Of a stretch of DNA of 64,000 nt, positions 23,951-33,114 are shown piece after piece. Origin of the DNA: Mariniphaga sediminis (GTDB taxonomy: Bacteria; Bacteroidota; Bacteroidia; Bacteroidales; Prolixibacteraceae). Position numbers and translations under genes: made by a program. The notes below the pieces were generated by a model, which saw only the letters and a program-made list of their open reading frames with translations, did no database searches and was not told the origin of the DNA. Position 1 is the first letter of the stretch. Every line of letters begins with the position of its first letter. Where the stretch lies: positions 186,001 to 250,000 of the forward strand of contig NZ_QWET01000008.1 in assembly GCF_003573545.1 (NCBI RefSeq). Direction: 5' to 3'.

Positions 23951-26758
23951 ATGATGACAGTTCGGGCCTTAATTTTTGTTTTTTGTATTTTATTTTCAAA
24001 TTCTATTTTTTCTCAGAATACACAAATTGTTTATCTCTCGGGTACCGATGCCGCCCATACCGTTGACTGGGATTTTTACTGTACCGATGGACAAAATAGC
24101 GGAGAATGGACAAAAATTCCGGTTCCCTCCAATTGGGAATTGCAGGGCTTTGGAACTTACAATTATGGACACGATTGGAAAAAAGCAAACATTAAATTGG
24201 GTAAGGAACATGGTCTGTACAAACATGAATTTGAAATTCCGGCTTCATGGAAAGGTAAGACTGTAAATATTGTTTTTGATGGCTCGATGACGGATACTGA
24301 AGTGAAAATCAACGGAAAATTGGCAGGTGAAATTCATCAGGGTGCATTTTATCGGTTTAAGTACGATATTTCCAAATTGCTGAAATACGGAAAGATAAAT
24401 CTTTTGGAAGTTGATGTGGCAAAACATTCTTCTAATGAGTCAGTCAACCAGGCCGAGCGCCAGGCCGATTTCTGGATTTTCGGTGGTATTTTTCGCCCGG
24501 TTTTTCTTGAAGTACTTCCTGGCTCTCATATAAAACGCGCAGCCATTGACGCAAAAGCCGATGGCTCCTTCAAATCATTTATTGAGCTGAACGGACCAGG
24601 CTTAGGTTACTCCGTAGCAGTTCAATTATTCGACCTGGAAGGAAACCAAATGGGCCAAACAATCCGGGATAAAATAGAAGATGGAAATGTGGAAAAATGG
24701 ATTTCCGGGAAATTTGAAAACGTGAAATCCTGGAATCCCGAATGGCCCAACCTTTATGACATGAAAATCAGCCTGAAAAAAGGAGAGGAGGTGTTACATG
24801 AAACCACCGAACGGATTGGCTTTCGCACAGTGGAACTGCGGGAACATGACGGGTTTTATGTAAACGGCGAAAAAGTGGTTTTCAAAGGGGTGAACCGCCA
24901 CTCCTTCTGGCCGGAAACCGGCCGCTGTCTCAGCGAAGAGCATCATCTTACCGACATCAGGCTAATAAAGGAAATGAATATGAATGCTGTTCGCTGTTCA
25001 CACTATGTTCCGGATAAACGGTTCCTGGAATTATGCGATTCTTTGGGTCTATTCGTGCTGGATGAAGTAACCGGATGGCAGAATAGTTATGATACAATTG
25101 TGGGGCCCAAACGGGTAAAAGAAACCATCCTGAAAGATGAGAACCACCCCAGTGTTGTAATTTGGAACCACGGAAACGAAGGTGGCTGGGACTTTGCCAA
25201 CGAAAAAGGCTTTCATGAATATGACATTCAAAAACGACCGGTAATTTACCCGTGGTTATTGCGCAATGGAGCAGATACACACCATTATCCCGCTTACAAT
25301 TATGCCATCGGACGATATATTAATGGAAATGATCCATTCATGGCTGCGGAGCTGCTGCATGGGCTATACGATGGCGGGCTTGGCGCCGGCCTTGAAGAAT
25401 ACTGGAAAAAATACCAGTCATCGCCGCTCCACGCAGGAGGTTTCCTCTGGGTACTGGCCGATGAAGCAGTTTTGCGTACCGATTTGGAAGGCACGGTTTA
25501 CGACGGTGATGGGAATCATGCACCTGACGGAATTCTGGGGCCACACCGGGAAAAGGAAGGTAGCTTTTACACCGTCAAAGAAATCTGGTCGCCTGTGCAG
25601 GTGAAGCCGGTTACCATTAACCGCCGGTGGAACGGCAAACTATTCCTCGAAAATAAATTCATTTTTACCAACCTAAAGGATTGTTCTTTTGAATGGAAAG
25701 CAATTAAAACGGGGTTTGATAAGACAGAAAATGAAATTACAGGGAAAGGGACTTGCCAAAGTCCTTTTACAGAGCCAGGTGAAACGGCTGCTATAAAAGT
25801 TAATTTTGGGAAAGCGTTGCAAAAAGCGGATTTGTTATTGTTTACCGCCAATGATCCCCACGGGAATGAACTTTACACATGGAGTTGGCCGGTAATACAA
25901 ACAGATGAAAAGGCTGCCGAATTAATAAAAATGATTGCCGGTAACCCATCAGAAATAGAAGTTAGTGAAAGCGAGAAAGCTGTTACTGTTTCAATTCCCG
26001 GTCTTGAAGTCTCACTCTCGAAAATGAATGGAACCCTTCTTTCCGTGAAAAACAGAAAAGGCGTGGTTTCCTTTACTGGTGGCCCGGTACCGGCAGGAGG
26101 GAATACTGAAATTACAGATCTACAATGGAGCAAAGAGCCTGGCAAAAATTTTACGTTTGAAATTACAACAAACAATTATCCCGAAAAAATAAAATGGACG
26201 TTGGAGAAAAACGGATTGTTACTACTCGAAGCCAGTCCCCTTCAAAATGAATTGCGGGATATCGATTTTTTCGGAATTTCCTTCAACTACCCCGAAGAAA
26301 AATGTAAAGGGATAAAATGGATGGGCCGCGGACCATACCGTGTGTGGAAAAACCGGATAAAAGGGAGTAATATGGGAGTATGGGACAAGACATACAACAA
26401 CACCGTTACCGGTGAAAGCTTCAACAATTTGGTTTATCCCGAATTTAAAGGTTACCACGGGGACCTTTACTGGGCAATAATGCAAACTACCGAATCGGAT
26501 TTTACAATTATTTCGGAAACGCCCCATTTATATTTCCAGCTGTTTAAGCCGGAAAAACCCAAGCATTTGGCAGGAGGAACACACCCGCCATTTCCCGAAG
26601 GTGATATTTCCTTTTTGTACGAAATTCCAGCTATCGGTACCAAATTCAAGCAACCCGAAGCATTGGGTCCCGGAAGCAGTAAAGGGTATTTCAGAGGGCA
26701 TAAAGGAGATGAGGGCTACCCTATAAAGGTGTGGTTTGACTTTCGGAGCAAGGAGTAA
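23951..26758 (+). CDS. Glycoside hydrolase family 2 enzyme (beta-galactosidase/glucuronidase type)
   Basis: The protein is 935 aa with a signal peptide (MMTVRALIFVFCILFSNSIF). An N-terminal jelly-roll sugar-binding domain (about 25-200) is followed by an Ig-like domain (about 205-305), a TIM barrel (about 305-560) and a long C-terminal beta-rich region. The acid/base motif reads IWNHGNEGG (E410) and the nucleophile region AAELLHGLYDGG (E467), equivalent to the lacZ WSLGNESG and CEYAHAMGNS motifs. The active-site text GGFLWVLADEAVLRTD departs from the usual GGFIWDWVDQ of beta-galactosidases, so the sugar removed may not be plain beta-galactose. It acts with the GH78 enzyme of the same locus on imported or surface glycans. 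Confidence 0.9.
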   Translation: MMTVRALIFVFCILFSNSIFSQNTQIVYLSGTDAAHTVDWDFYCTDGQNSGEWTKIPVPSNWELQGFGTYNYGHDWKKANIKLGKEHGLYKHEFEIPASWKGKTVNIVFDGSMTDTEVKINGKLAGEIHQGAFYRFKYDISKLLKYGKINLLEVDVAKHSSNESVNQAERQADFWIFGGIFRPVFLEVLPGSHIKRAAIDAKADGSFKSFIELNGPGLGYSVAVQLFDLEGNQMGQTIRDKIEDGNVEKWISGKFENVKSWNPEWPNLYDMKISLKKGEEVLHETTERIGFRTVELREHDGFYVNGEKVVFKGVNRHSFWPETGRCLSEEHHLTDIRLIKEMNMNAVRCSHYVPDKRFLELCDSLGLFVLDEVTGWQNSYDTIVGPKRVKETILKDENHPSVVIWNHGNEGGWDFANEKGFHEYDIQKRPVIYPWLLRNGADTHHYPAYNYAIGRYINGNDPFMAAELLHGLYDGGLGAGLEEYWKKYQSSPLHAGGFLWVLADEAVLRTDLEGTVYDGDGNHAPDGILGPHREKEGSFYTVKEIWSPVQVKPVTINRRWNGKLFLENKFIFTNLKDCSFEWKAIKTGFDKTENEITGKGTCQSPFTEPGETAAIKVNFGKALQKADLLLFTANDPHGNELYTWSWPVIQTDEKAAELIKMIAGNPSEIEVSESEKAVTVSIPGLEVSLSKMNGTLLSVKNRKGVVSFTGGPVPAGGNTEITDLQWSKEPGKNFTFEITTNNYPEKIKWTLEKNGLLLLEASPLQNELRDIDFFGISFNYPEEKCKGIKWMGRGPYRVWKNRIKGSNMGVWDKTYNNTVTGESFNNLVYPEFKGYHGDLYWAIMQTTESDFTIISETPHLYFQLFKPEKPKHLAGGTHPPFPEGDISFLYEIPAIGTKFKQPEALGPGSSKGYFRGHKGDEGYPIKVWFDFRSKE

Positions 26759-26800
26759 TAAGCTTGGAAGAGGAGTAAAATCTTTCTATCTTTCATGCGG

Positions 26801-26856
26801 TTCACTGTGTCTTCTCTGTGCTTTAACCAAAGAGGGCACAGAGAAGACACAGTGAA
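26801..26856. repeat. 21-bp perfect inverted repeat
   Basis: Arms at 26801-26821 and 26836-26856 are exact reverse complements (outer bases TTCACTGTGTCT... and ...AGACACAGTGAA) around a 14-nt loop. It starts 43 bp after the GH2 stop. It could act as a strong terminator-like structure, although no T-run follows, or be a palindromic mobile repeat. Confidence 0.75.
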
Positions 26857-26927
26857 AGCACAAAAGGTCATGAAGAAAGGATTAAAGTATTACTTTTCGT
26901 TTTAGAAAATTTCTAATGCAGAATATC

Positions 26928-26981
26928 CAATACTCAATTTCCAAATAGTAATTTCCTTTGATTATTGGGAATTGAATATTG
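26928..26981. repeat. Degenerate inverted repeat
   Basis: CAATACTCAATTTCCAA (26928-26944) and TTGGGAATTGAATATTG (26965-26981) are complementary at 15 of 17 positions. A further related fragment (ACCCAACATTCAATCC) lies near 27017-27032. The pattern suggests an old palindromic intergenic repeat. Confidence 0.45.
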
Positions 26982-27281
26982 ATTCTTGGAAATTTTGTTT
27001 CCTCCTTCAGAAATACCCAACATTCAATCCAAAAGAAACATTTATGTTGCAATACTACTCTACGGCTCTCTGTGTCTTCTCTGCACTCTCTGCGGTTAAA
27101 GTAAATCTTCCCCGGATTATGTAAAAAATGTATCTGTATCTATTCCATTTTATGGATCTTGTATCGAAAAAGAGTATTTTTAGCAAGGTAAATTTTTTGA
27201 CTTAAAAATTAAAAGCGAACAAGTCTGAAACCGGTTTACTACTAATTCTGATTTTAACTATTTCAATAAACTACTAAAAAC

Positions 27282-29954
27282 ATGATATCTATAAAGAATG
27301 GCATCCTGCTTTTTTTACTCTCTGTTTCTATTTTGGCGTGCACTCAAGCAAAAAAAACTTTTTATGCAGAAGAGTTAAAATGTGAAAACCTTCACAATCC
27401 GTTGGGAATAGACAAAACAGCACCCCGGTTTAGCTGGAAAATAAAAAGTACAAAAAACGGCACTACCCAGTCGGCATTTCAGGTTCTTGTTGCCAGCGAC
27501 AAGGAACAGCTAAAAAAGAACGAGGCCGATTTATGGGACTCCGGTAAAATCGCATCAGCATCATCGTTATGGATTAAATACGAAGGAGAACCGCTGAAGC
27601 CCGGAAGCCATGCTTACTGGAAGATCCGTGTTTGGGATGAAGCAGATAATATCTCAGACTGGAGCCAGCCGGCAGAGTTTGGAATCGGCCTTTTGGGAGA
27701 AAACGACTGGCGGGCCGATTATATCGGTTTTAACACAGACGGAGGTTACATCGAATGCCCACAGGTATATAGCTCTTTTGAGGTAAAAGAAACCGATTCG
27801 AAACGATTGTTACATGTAAATTCCCTGGGGTACCATGAAGTTTATCTGAACGGACAAAAAGTAGGCAACGGGGTGCTTGCGCCGGCTATTTCGCAGTTTG
27901 GTAAACGTTCGCTGATAAATACCTACGATGTTTCACTGTATGTAAAAACCGGAAAGAACGACTTGTTGATTTGGTTGGGAAGCGGCTGGTACACCGACGG
28001 ACATCCCGGTGTTGCCAACAACGGGCCGGTGGTAAAAGCGCAACTGGAAAAGATTGGGAATAAAAAAAGAGAAGTTATCCTGGCAACCAATTCAACCTGG
28101 AAAGGACGGGAAAGCAGCTATATCAGGCATGGCAGCTGGAAACCAGACCGTTTTGGTGGGGAAATTTTAAACGGGGAATTAACAAAAAGTGATTTAACAC
28201 TGGATGATACACCGGGGAGAAACTGGCAACCGGTTTCCGTGATAGAGATTCCCTCTCACAGTGTAAGCCCGCAAATGGTTGAACAGAGCCGGATACAGGA
28301 TACCATACTTCCACTGAAAATAAGTGAATTTGGGAAAGACACCTTCCTGATTGACATGGGAAAAAACCTCACCGGATGGGTAGAGATGCATTTTTCCGGA
28401 TTAGAAAAAGCGCAGGAAATTAAGCTGGACTATTGCGACCATCTTTCGGAGGACGGAAAATTTACCGATCGAAATTACTACGATAAATACATTGCATCCG
28501 GAACCGGGCCGGAAGTATTTAAAAATAAATTTAATTATCATGCTTTCAGGTACATTCGTGTTTCCGGGTTACAAGAAATGCCCCAACTCAAAACGGTTAA
28601 GGCATACCTTATTCATACTGATTATGAAGCGACTTCAGGCTTTGAATGTTCCGACCCGGACCTAAATCAGATTCACGACATGTTGCTTTACACTTTTCGC
28701 TGTTTGAGTATTAGCGGTAACCTGGTAGATTGCCCGCATATTGAAAGGTTAGGTTATGGGGGTGATGGAAATGCTTCTACCGTAACTGCGCAGACGATGT
28801 ACAACCTGGGACCGCTTTATACCAACTGGCTGCAGGCCTGGGCTGATGTCATCCGCGAAGATGGAGGAATGCCACATACAGCACCGAACCCGTATGCTGC
28901 CGGGGGTGGTCCTTATTGGTGTGGTTTTATCATTACGGCAACGTGGAACACCTTCCTGAATTATGGCGATACCTTACTTCTCAACAAGCATTATCCTGCT
29001 ATGCAAAAATGGCTGGAATATGTGGATAAATACAGTATTGACGGATTGTTAAAGCGCTGGCCCGACACTGATTACCGTGCCTGGTACCTGGGTGACTGGG
29101 CCACACCGGACGGGATTGACCAAACCGCAGAGGCGTCGGTTGATGTGGTAAACAATTCGTTTTTAGCTGTTTGCCTCGACAACATGAAGAGAATTGCCCG
29201 GGTTTTAGAAAAACCGGAGGATGAAAAAATGTACGCAAAAAAAATGGAACAGCTGCAAAAGAAAATTCATGAAGTATTTTTTGAGGAACAGGATAATACA
29301 TATGGAACAGGAACACAGATTGATTTGGCCTACCCGATAATTGCAGGTGTAGTTCCCGAAAACCTTCAGGAGAAAGTAACAGAATCATTTTATAATGAAA
29401 CAAACAACAACCGGAAAGGACACCTGGCGTGCGGGTTGGTTGGACTCCCGGTAATCACGGAATGGGCTGTAAAAAACCAGGCCGCCGAGCTAATGTATTC
29501 GATGTTAAAAAAGCGGGAGTATCCCGGATTCCTTTACATGATAGACAACGGGGCTACAACAACCTGGGAACACTGGAACGGGCATCGCAGCAGGATTCAT
29601 AATTGTTATAATGGAATTGGTTCGTGGTTCTATCAGGCAGTTGGAGGGATACGACCTGTTGAGGATGTTCCGGCATATCAAAAAGTACACATACAGCCAC
29701 AAATACCGGAAGGAGTAACCTGGGCAAAAACATTTCTGGAAACGCCTAACGGGAAACTGGCTGTAAACTGGGAGCTGGGTGAAAATACCCTGCAAATGGA
29801 TATTGAAATTCCGGTGGGAACTGAAGCCGGTATTGCCCTTCCTTCAGGAGTAAAAGAATATACACTTGAGAATACGGATTATCAACTCAAAGAAAACGAA
29901 ACAAACGTGGTGCCCCTAAAAAGCGGTCGGTACAAAATCAGTTATAAAATGTAG
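27282..29954 (+). CDS. Alpha-L-rhamnosidase, glycoside hydrolase family 78
   Basis: The 890-aa lipoprotein has its lipobox at SILAC (cysteine 20). The domain order is that of GH78: an N-terminal fibronectin-like domain (ENLHNPLGIDKTAPRFSWK), the Bac_rhamnosid N beta-domain, the (alpha/alpha)6 catalytic barrel and a C-terminal beta-domain. The signature DCPHIERLGYGGD supplies D483, E488 and D495 with the spacing of the three acidic active-site residues in characterised GH78 enzymes. E763 in TTWEHWNG is the likely base. It removes terminal alpha-L-rhamnose by inversion. It is the last gene of the PUL, separated from GH2 by 523 bp of repeats, so it may have its own promoter. Confidence 0.94.
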   Translation: MISIKNGILLFLLSVSILACTQAKKTFYAEELKCENLHNPLGIDKTAPRFSWKIKSTKNGTTQSAFQVLVASDKEQLKKNEADLWDSGKIASASSLWIKYEGEPLKPGSHAYWKIRVWDEADNISDWSQPAEFGIGLLGENDWRADYIGFNTDGGYIECPQVYSSFEVKETDSKRLLHVNSLGYHEVYLNGQKVGNGVLAPAISQFGKRSLINTYDVSLYVKTGKNDLLIWLGSGWYTDGHPGVANNGPVVKAQLEKIGNKKREVILATNSTWKGRESSYIRHGSWKPDRFGGEILNGELTKSDLTLDDTPGRNWQPVSVIEIPSHSVSPQMVEQSRIQDTILPLKISEFGKDTFLIDMGKNLTGWVEMHFSGLEKAQEIKLDYCDHLSEDGKFTDRNYYDKYIASGTGPEVFKNKFNYHAFRYIRVSGLQEMPQLKTVKAYLIHTDYEATSGFECSDPDLNQIHDMLLYTFRCLSISGNLVDCPHIERLGYGGDGNASTVTAQTMYNLGPLYTNWLQAWADVIREDGGMPHTAPNPYAAGGGPYWCGFIITATWNTFLNYGDTLLLNKHYPAMQKWLEYVDKYSIDGLLKRWPDTDYRAWYLGDWATPDGIDQTAEASVDVVNNSFLAVCLDNMKRIARVLEKPEDEKMYAKKMEQLQKKIHEVFFEEQDNTYGTGTQIDLAYPIIAGVVPENLQEKVTESFYNETNNNRKGHLACGLVGLPVITEWAVKNQAAELMYSMLKKREYPGFLYMIDNGATTTWEHWNGHRSRIHNCYNGIGSWFYQAVGGIRPVEDVPAYQKVHIQPQIPEGVTWAKTFLETPNGKLAVNWELGENTLQMDIEIPVGTEAGIALPSGVKEYTLENTDYQLKENETNVVPLKSGRYKISYKM

Positions 29955-30053
29955 TTTAAGGCGACACGTTTCACTGTTCTCCGGGACTTTACAGAGACGC
30001 AACAGCCTGATATCATTCCAGGCAAGTCACTTAAAAAATATATATTTGACACA

Positions 30054-31157
30054 ATGCTGAAAGTTCAAAGCAAAACAGGCAACTATATTACTATACATGG
30101 CGAACATTATTCCTACTTTGCCGGGAATGATTACCTCGGTCTTGCCCACCATCCTGATGTCATTCAGGCTGCTACCCTGGCATTGGAAAAATATGGCATT
30201 AGTTTTTCGGCATCGCGGCAAACCACAGGTACTTCTGAAATTCATCTGGAATTGGAGCAGTTGCTGGCCCGGTTCAAGACCCGGCAGGATGCGGTTGTAT
30301 TTGCCACCGGGTACCTGGGAAACAGGTTGTTGTTCCATGCTCTTAAAGGGCAATATTCCACTGTATTTGCCGATGCACAGGCACATCCCAGCATCTCTGA
30401 CGGAGTTCCCGGCGGAATACCTTCCCGCATTTACGAACATTGCAACCCCAACCATTTGGAAGACCTTCTCAAAAAAAATAAAAAACACCGGCCGCTGATT
30501 ATTACCGACGGCATTTTTGCCCTTACTGGAAAAATTGCCCCGGTGGATGAAATATATTCTTTGGCCGAAAAATACAATGCCCTGCTTATTGTGGACGATG
30601 CACATGCAACAGGGGTACTGGGGAAAAACGGTACGGGAACACCGGAGCATTTTAACCTGCAAAATGCAAAAAACCTCTACCAGTCAGAAACCATGAGCAA
30701 AGCGCTTGGAGCCTACGGTGGGTTTATTGCGGCAGACGAAACACTCATTCAAAGCATCCGGTCGAAATCCACCTTTTACGGAGCATCCACTGCCCTGCCC
30801 CCTCCCCTGGTGGCGGCCGGCTGTGCTTCATTGAGCCTGATTCAGCAACAACCGGAACTGCGCGAAAAGTTGAAAAAGAATGCTGAACTAATCCGAAAAG
30901 GCATCCAAAACATGGAATTTCACACCACCGGAGAAGGCACCCCCATTATCCCCATTCTATTTCAAAGCAGGCAAAAAACAAAAGCCCTGTCGGAATACCT
31001 GAAAGAGAATCATATTGTTGCCCCTGCTGTGGACTATCCTGTAAAAACGGATAATTTTATCATCCGAATAACGGCTTCCACAAACCACACCACAGAACAA
31101 ATTGAGAACCTGTTATTCATTCTAAAAAAATGGAGAGAAAAATATGGAACCCACTAA
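30054..31157 (+). CDS. Alpha-oxoamine synthase-like PLP enzyme (AONS/KBL family)
   Basis: This 367-aa cytoplasmic fold-type I PLP enzyme has family text in order: YFAGNDYLGLAHHPDVI, GTSEIHLELEQLLARF, GYLGNRLLFHALKG, IVDDAHATGVLGKNGTG and the PLP lysine loop ETMSKALGAYGG (K216). Relatives condense an acyl-CoA with glycine, alanine or serine (e.g. BioF, KBL). It is slightly short for BioF (about 385 aa). The 3' end overlaps the dipeptide epimerase start by 14 bp, implying linked expression. That partner suggests a role in alanine or peptide metabolism rather than classic biotin synthesis, but a bioF role cannot be excluded. Confidence 0.8.
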   Translation: MLKVQSKTGNYITIHGEHYSYFAGNDYLGLAHHPDVIQAATLALEKYGISFSASRQTTGTSEIHLELEQLLARFKTRQDAVVFATGYLGNRLLFHALKGQYSTVFADAQAHPSISDGVPGGIPSRIYEHCNPNHLEDLLKKNKKHRPLIITDGIFALTGKIAPVDEIYSLAEKYNALLIVDDAHATGVLGKNGTGTPEHFNLQNAKNLYQSETMSKALGAYGGFIAADETLIQSIRSKSTFYGASTALPPPLVAAGCASLSLIQQQPELREKLKKNAELIRKGIQNMEFHTTGEGTPIIPILFQSRQKTKALSEYLKENHIVAPAVDYPVKTDNFIIRITASTNHTTEQIENLLFILKKWREKYGTH

Positions 31158-32217
31158 AATTAAAGCTGTTTTTATAGAACCAATCAATATTCCGCTGGAT
31201 GAACCGTTTACCATTGCCATCGGGGTAAAGCACCAGATTGAAAATGTGTTGGTTACCGTCTTGCTGGAAAACGGAATAAAAGGTTATGGTGAAGCGGCAC
31301 CGCTGGAACCGATCAATGGAGAAAATCAGGCGACGGTACTGGCTACGTTAAAAAGTTGCAAAGATTTTCTGGTTGGGAAAGACGCCGCTGATTTCAGGCA
31401 GATATCCAAACACCTGAAAAGCGTATTTTGGGCACAAATTACCGCACGTTGCGCTGTTGAAATGGCGCTGATAGATGCATATACAAAATCGCTGGGAATC
31501 CCGCTTTATAAATTTCTGGGAGGAGCAGAAAATAAAATCGAAACAGATTACACCATTGATATTGTACCTCCCGACACGGCCAGGATAAATGCGGAAAAGC
31601 TCAGCGGGAAAGGCTACCAAACATTAAAAACCAAGGTTGGGAAAAAACTCACAGACGATATCGACCGTATTCTGGCCATCAAAGAAGGCGCCCCGGATTG
31701 CAGGCTCATGCTTGACGCCAACCAGGGGTATTCTCCTGTCCAGGCTGTTCACTTTTTGGAAGAACTGGAAAAGAACGGCATCCGGCCCGAGCTGTTCGAG
31801 CAGCCGGTTGAGAAACACGATCTGCAAGGGATGAAATTTGTAAAAGAACACACTTCCGTGCCGGTTGCTGCCGACGAGTCTGTTTTTACCGCCGCCGATG
31901 CCATTCAGGTCGTTCGGACGGGATGCGCTGATCTGATAAACATCAAACTGATGAAATCCGGGATAGTGGAAGCACTGGATATTGCTGCCATTGCCCGCAG
32001 TGCAAACATGGGACTTATGATTGGCTGCATGCTGGAAACGAGTTTGGGATTGGGAGCTTCGGTTCACTTTGCTGCCGGACTGGGTAACTTCGCATTTATC
32101 GATCTTGACCCGCACCTCTCTCCGGAACAGGATCCATTTTCTGGGGAGCCGCAGTTCAAGGAGCCATTTTATTTTCTTTCAGATGTAGAAGCCGGAATCG
32201 GAAAAACATTAGATTGA
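31144..32217 (+). CDS. Dipeptide epimerase (L-Ala-D/L-Glu epimerase type), enolase superfamily
   Basis: This 357-aa enzyme of the muconate-lactonizing subgroup has all catalytic residues: K162 and K164 in LKTKVGKK, metal ligands D191 (LDANQGYS), E219 (LFEQPVE) and D244 (VAADESVF), and the second acid/base K268 (INIKLMKSG). The late motif FIDLDPHL provides the D-x-D (D320, D322) that binds the dipeptide ammonium group in Ala-Glu epimerases. It converts L-Ala-D-Glu from peptidoglycan into L-Ala-L-Glu for hydrolysis and reuse. Coupling with a PLP enzyme by a 14-bp overlap is unusual; the more common partner is an NlpC/P60 peptidase, which is absent here. Confidence 0.9.
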   Translation: MEPTKIKAVFIEPINIPLDEPFTIAIGVKHQIENVLVTVLLENGIKGYGEAAPLEPINGENQATVLATLKSCKDFLVGKDAADFRQISKHLKSVFWAQITARCAVEMALIDAYTKSLGIPLYKFLGGAENKIETDYTIDIVPPDTARINAEKLSGKGYQTLKTKVGKKLTDDIDRILAIKEGAPDCRLMLDANQGYSPVQAVHFLEELEKNGIRPELFEQPVEKHDLQGMKFVKEHTSVPVAADESVFTAADAIQVVRTGCADLINIKLMKSGIVEALDIAAIARSANMGLMIGCMLETSLGLGASVHFAAGLGNFAFIDLDPHLSPEQDPFSGEPQFKEPFYFLSDVEAGIGKTLD

Positions 32218-32319
32218 TATACTGAGTTTTCCCCGGAAAGAACGATCTGGCATAAAAAACAAAAGCAAGCACAAACTTATTTTGCAAAAAGTAATTTGCA
32301 GGATCTTTGAGTTTTGTTT

Positions 32320-33084
32320 TTAAGTTTTCAGCTTTGCTTTTACCACCAGCGGCAAATGCTTCCCGCCAAACGATGCCTCTTTGAAGTTGGAAAACAATTC
32401 AACATCCTGAAAACCGGCCAGGTGTAACAGGCTTGTCAACTCATTGCTTTTTAACGCCAGAAGCAGGGTTTCATTGGAAATTACTTTCCCCTCTTTTTTC
32501 AGGTGCAGGTCTGTCTGAAACCGGACATACGGACTGTCTTTCTCAAAAACATAATGCCGGATAAACTTTATATTTTCGGTTTCGATGAGTGGCAATTCCG
32601 AAACCTGCTCCTTCAGAATATAATCGTAGTTGAGAATTTGTCCCAGAAAATACCCACCGGGCTTCAACACCGTAGAAACGCCTTTCAACATTTCTCCAAT
32701 GAGTTCAGGCGAAGGCAGGTGTACCAGCGTATTCCCAAAACAAACCACCGCATCAAACTGTTGCTGGGGAAAGTCATTTCCCAGTTCCAGCATGTTCCCT
32801 TTTATAAATTTGCACCGGACGGTTTGGCCGGCTCCCTCATCCATAATTTTCAACTGTGCCTTGCGCAGCAGATCTTCATTCAAATCGATACCGGTAACGC
32901 GAGCCCCTGCTTTACATAATTGAAAGGCCAGTTCGCCGGTAGCACATCCAATATCCAAAACTTCCTTATCCGCCAGCAAACCTGTACTTTTTATTACATA
33001 CTGAAGTTGTGCAGGATTATAAGGGAATATTTCGGTATAGTATTTTGAAATCGAAGAGTAAAATTCATTCTGTTTGGTTGTCAT
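32320..33084 (-). CDS. Class I SAM-dependent methyltransferase
   Basis: This is a 254-aa soluble protein. Motif I, VLDIGCATGELAFQL, and the acidic end of strand 2, VTGIDLNEDLL, define the SAM pocket. Motif IV-like FDAVVCFGNTLVHL and post-motif VLKPGGYFLGQIL complete a Methyltransf_11/25 fold. The substrate is unknown. It is preceded on the same strand by the ADP-forming acyl-CoA synthetase, with a 30-bp gap, so the two are probably co-transcribed. It converges with the dipeptide epimerase, 102 bp apart. Confidence 0.88.
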   Translation of the reverse strand: MTTKQNEFYSSISKYYTEIFPYNPAQLQYVIKSTGLLADKEVLDIGCATGELAFQLCKAGARVTGIDLNEDLLRKAQLKIMDEGAGQTVRCKFIKGNMLELGNDFPQQQFDAVVCFGNTLVHLPSPELIGEMLKGVSTVLKPGGYFLGQILNYDYILKEQVSELPLIETENIKFIRHYVFEKDSPYVRFQTDLHLKKEGKVISNETLLLALKSNELTSLLHLAGFQDVELFSNFKEASFGGKHLPLVVKAKLKT

Positions 33085-33114
33085 ACCTTTTTAATTTTAA
33101 GTAATACACACTAT

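Larger units (their letters stand above)
26759..27281. other. 523-bp intergenic region made of repeats
   Basis: No protein-coding gene is visible. The region holds a 21-bp perfect hairpin (26801-26856), a second degenerate inverted repeat (26928-26981), and a further copy of the 14-mer CTGTGTCTTCTCTG at 27070-27083 followed by a GGTTAAAG motif that mirrors the CTTTAACC of the first hairpin. These look like dispersed intergenic repeats inserted between the GH2 and GH78 genes. Any promoter for the GH78 gene would lie in the last 150 bp, but I could not identify a consensus. Confidence 0.6.
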
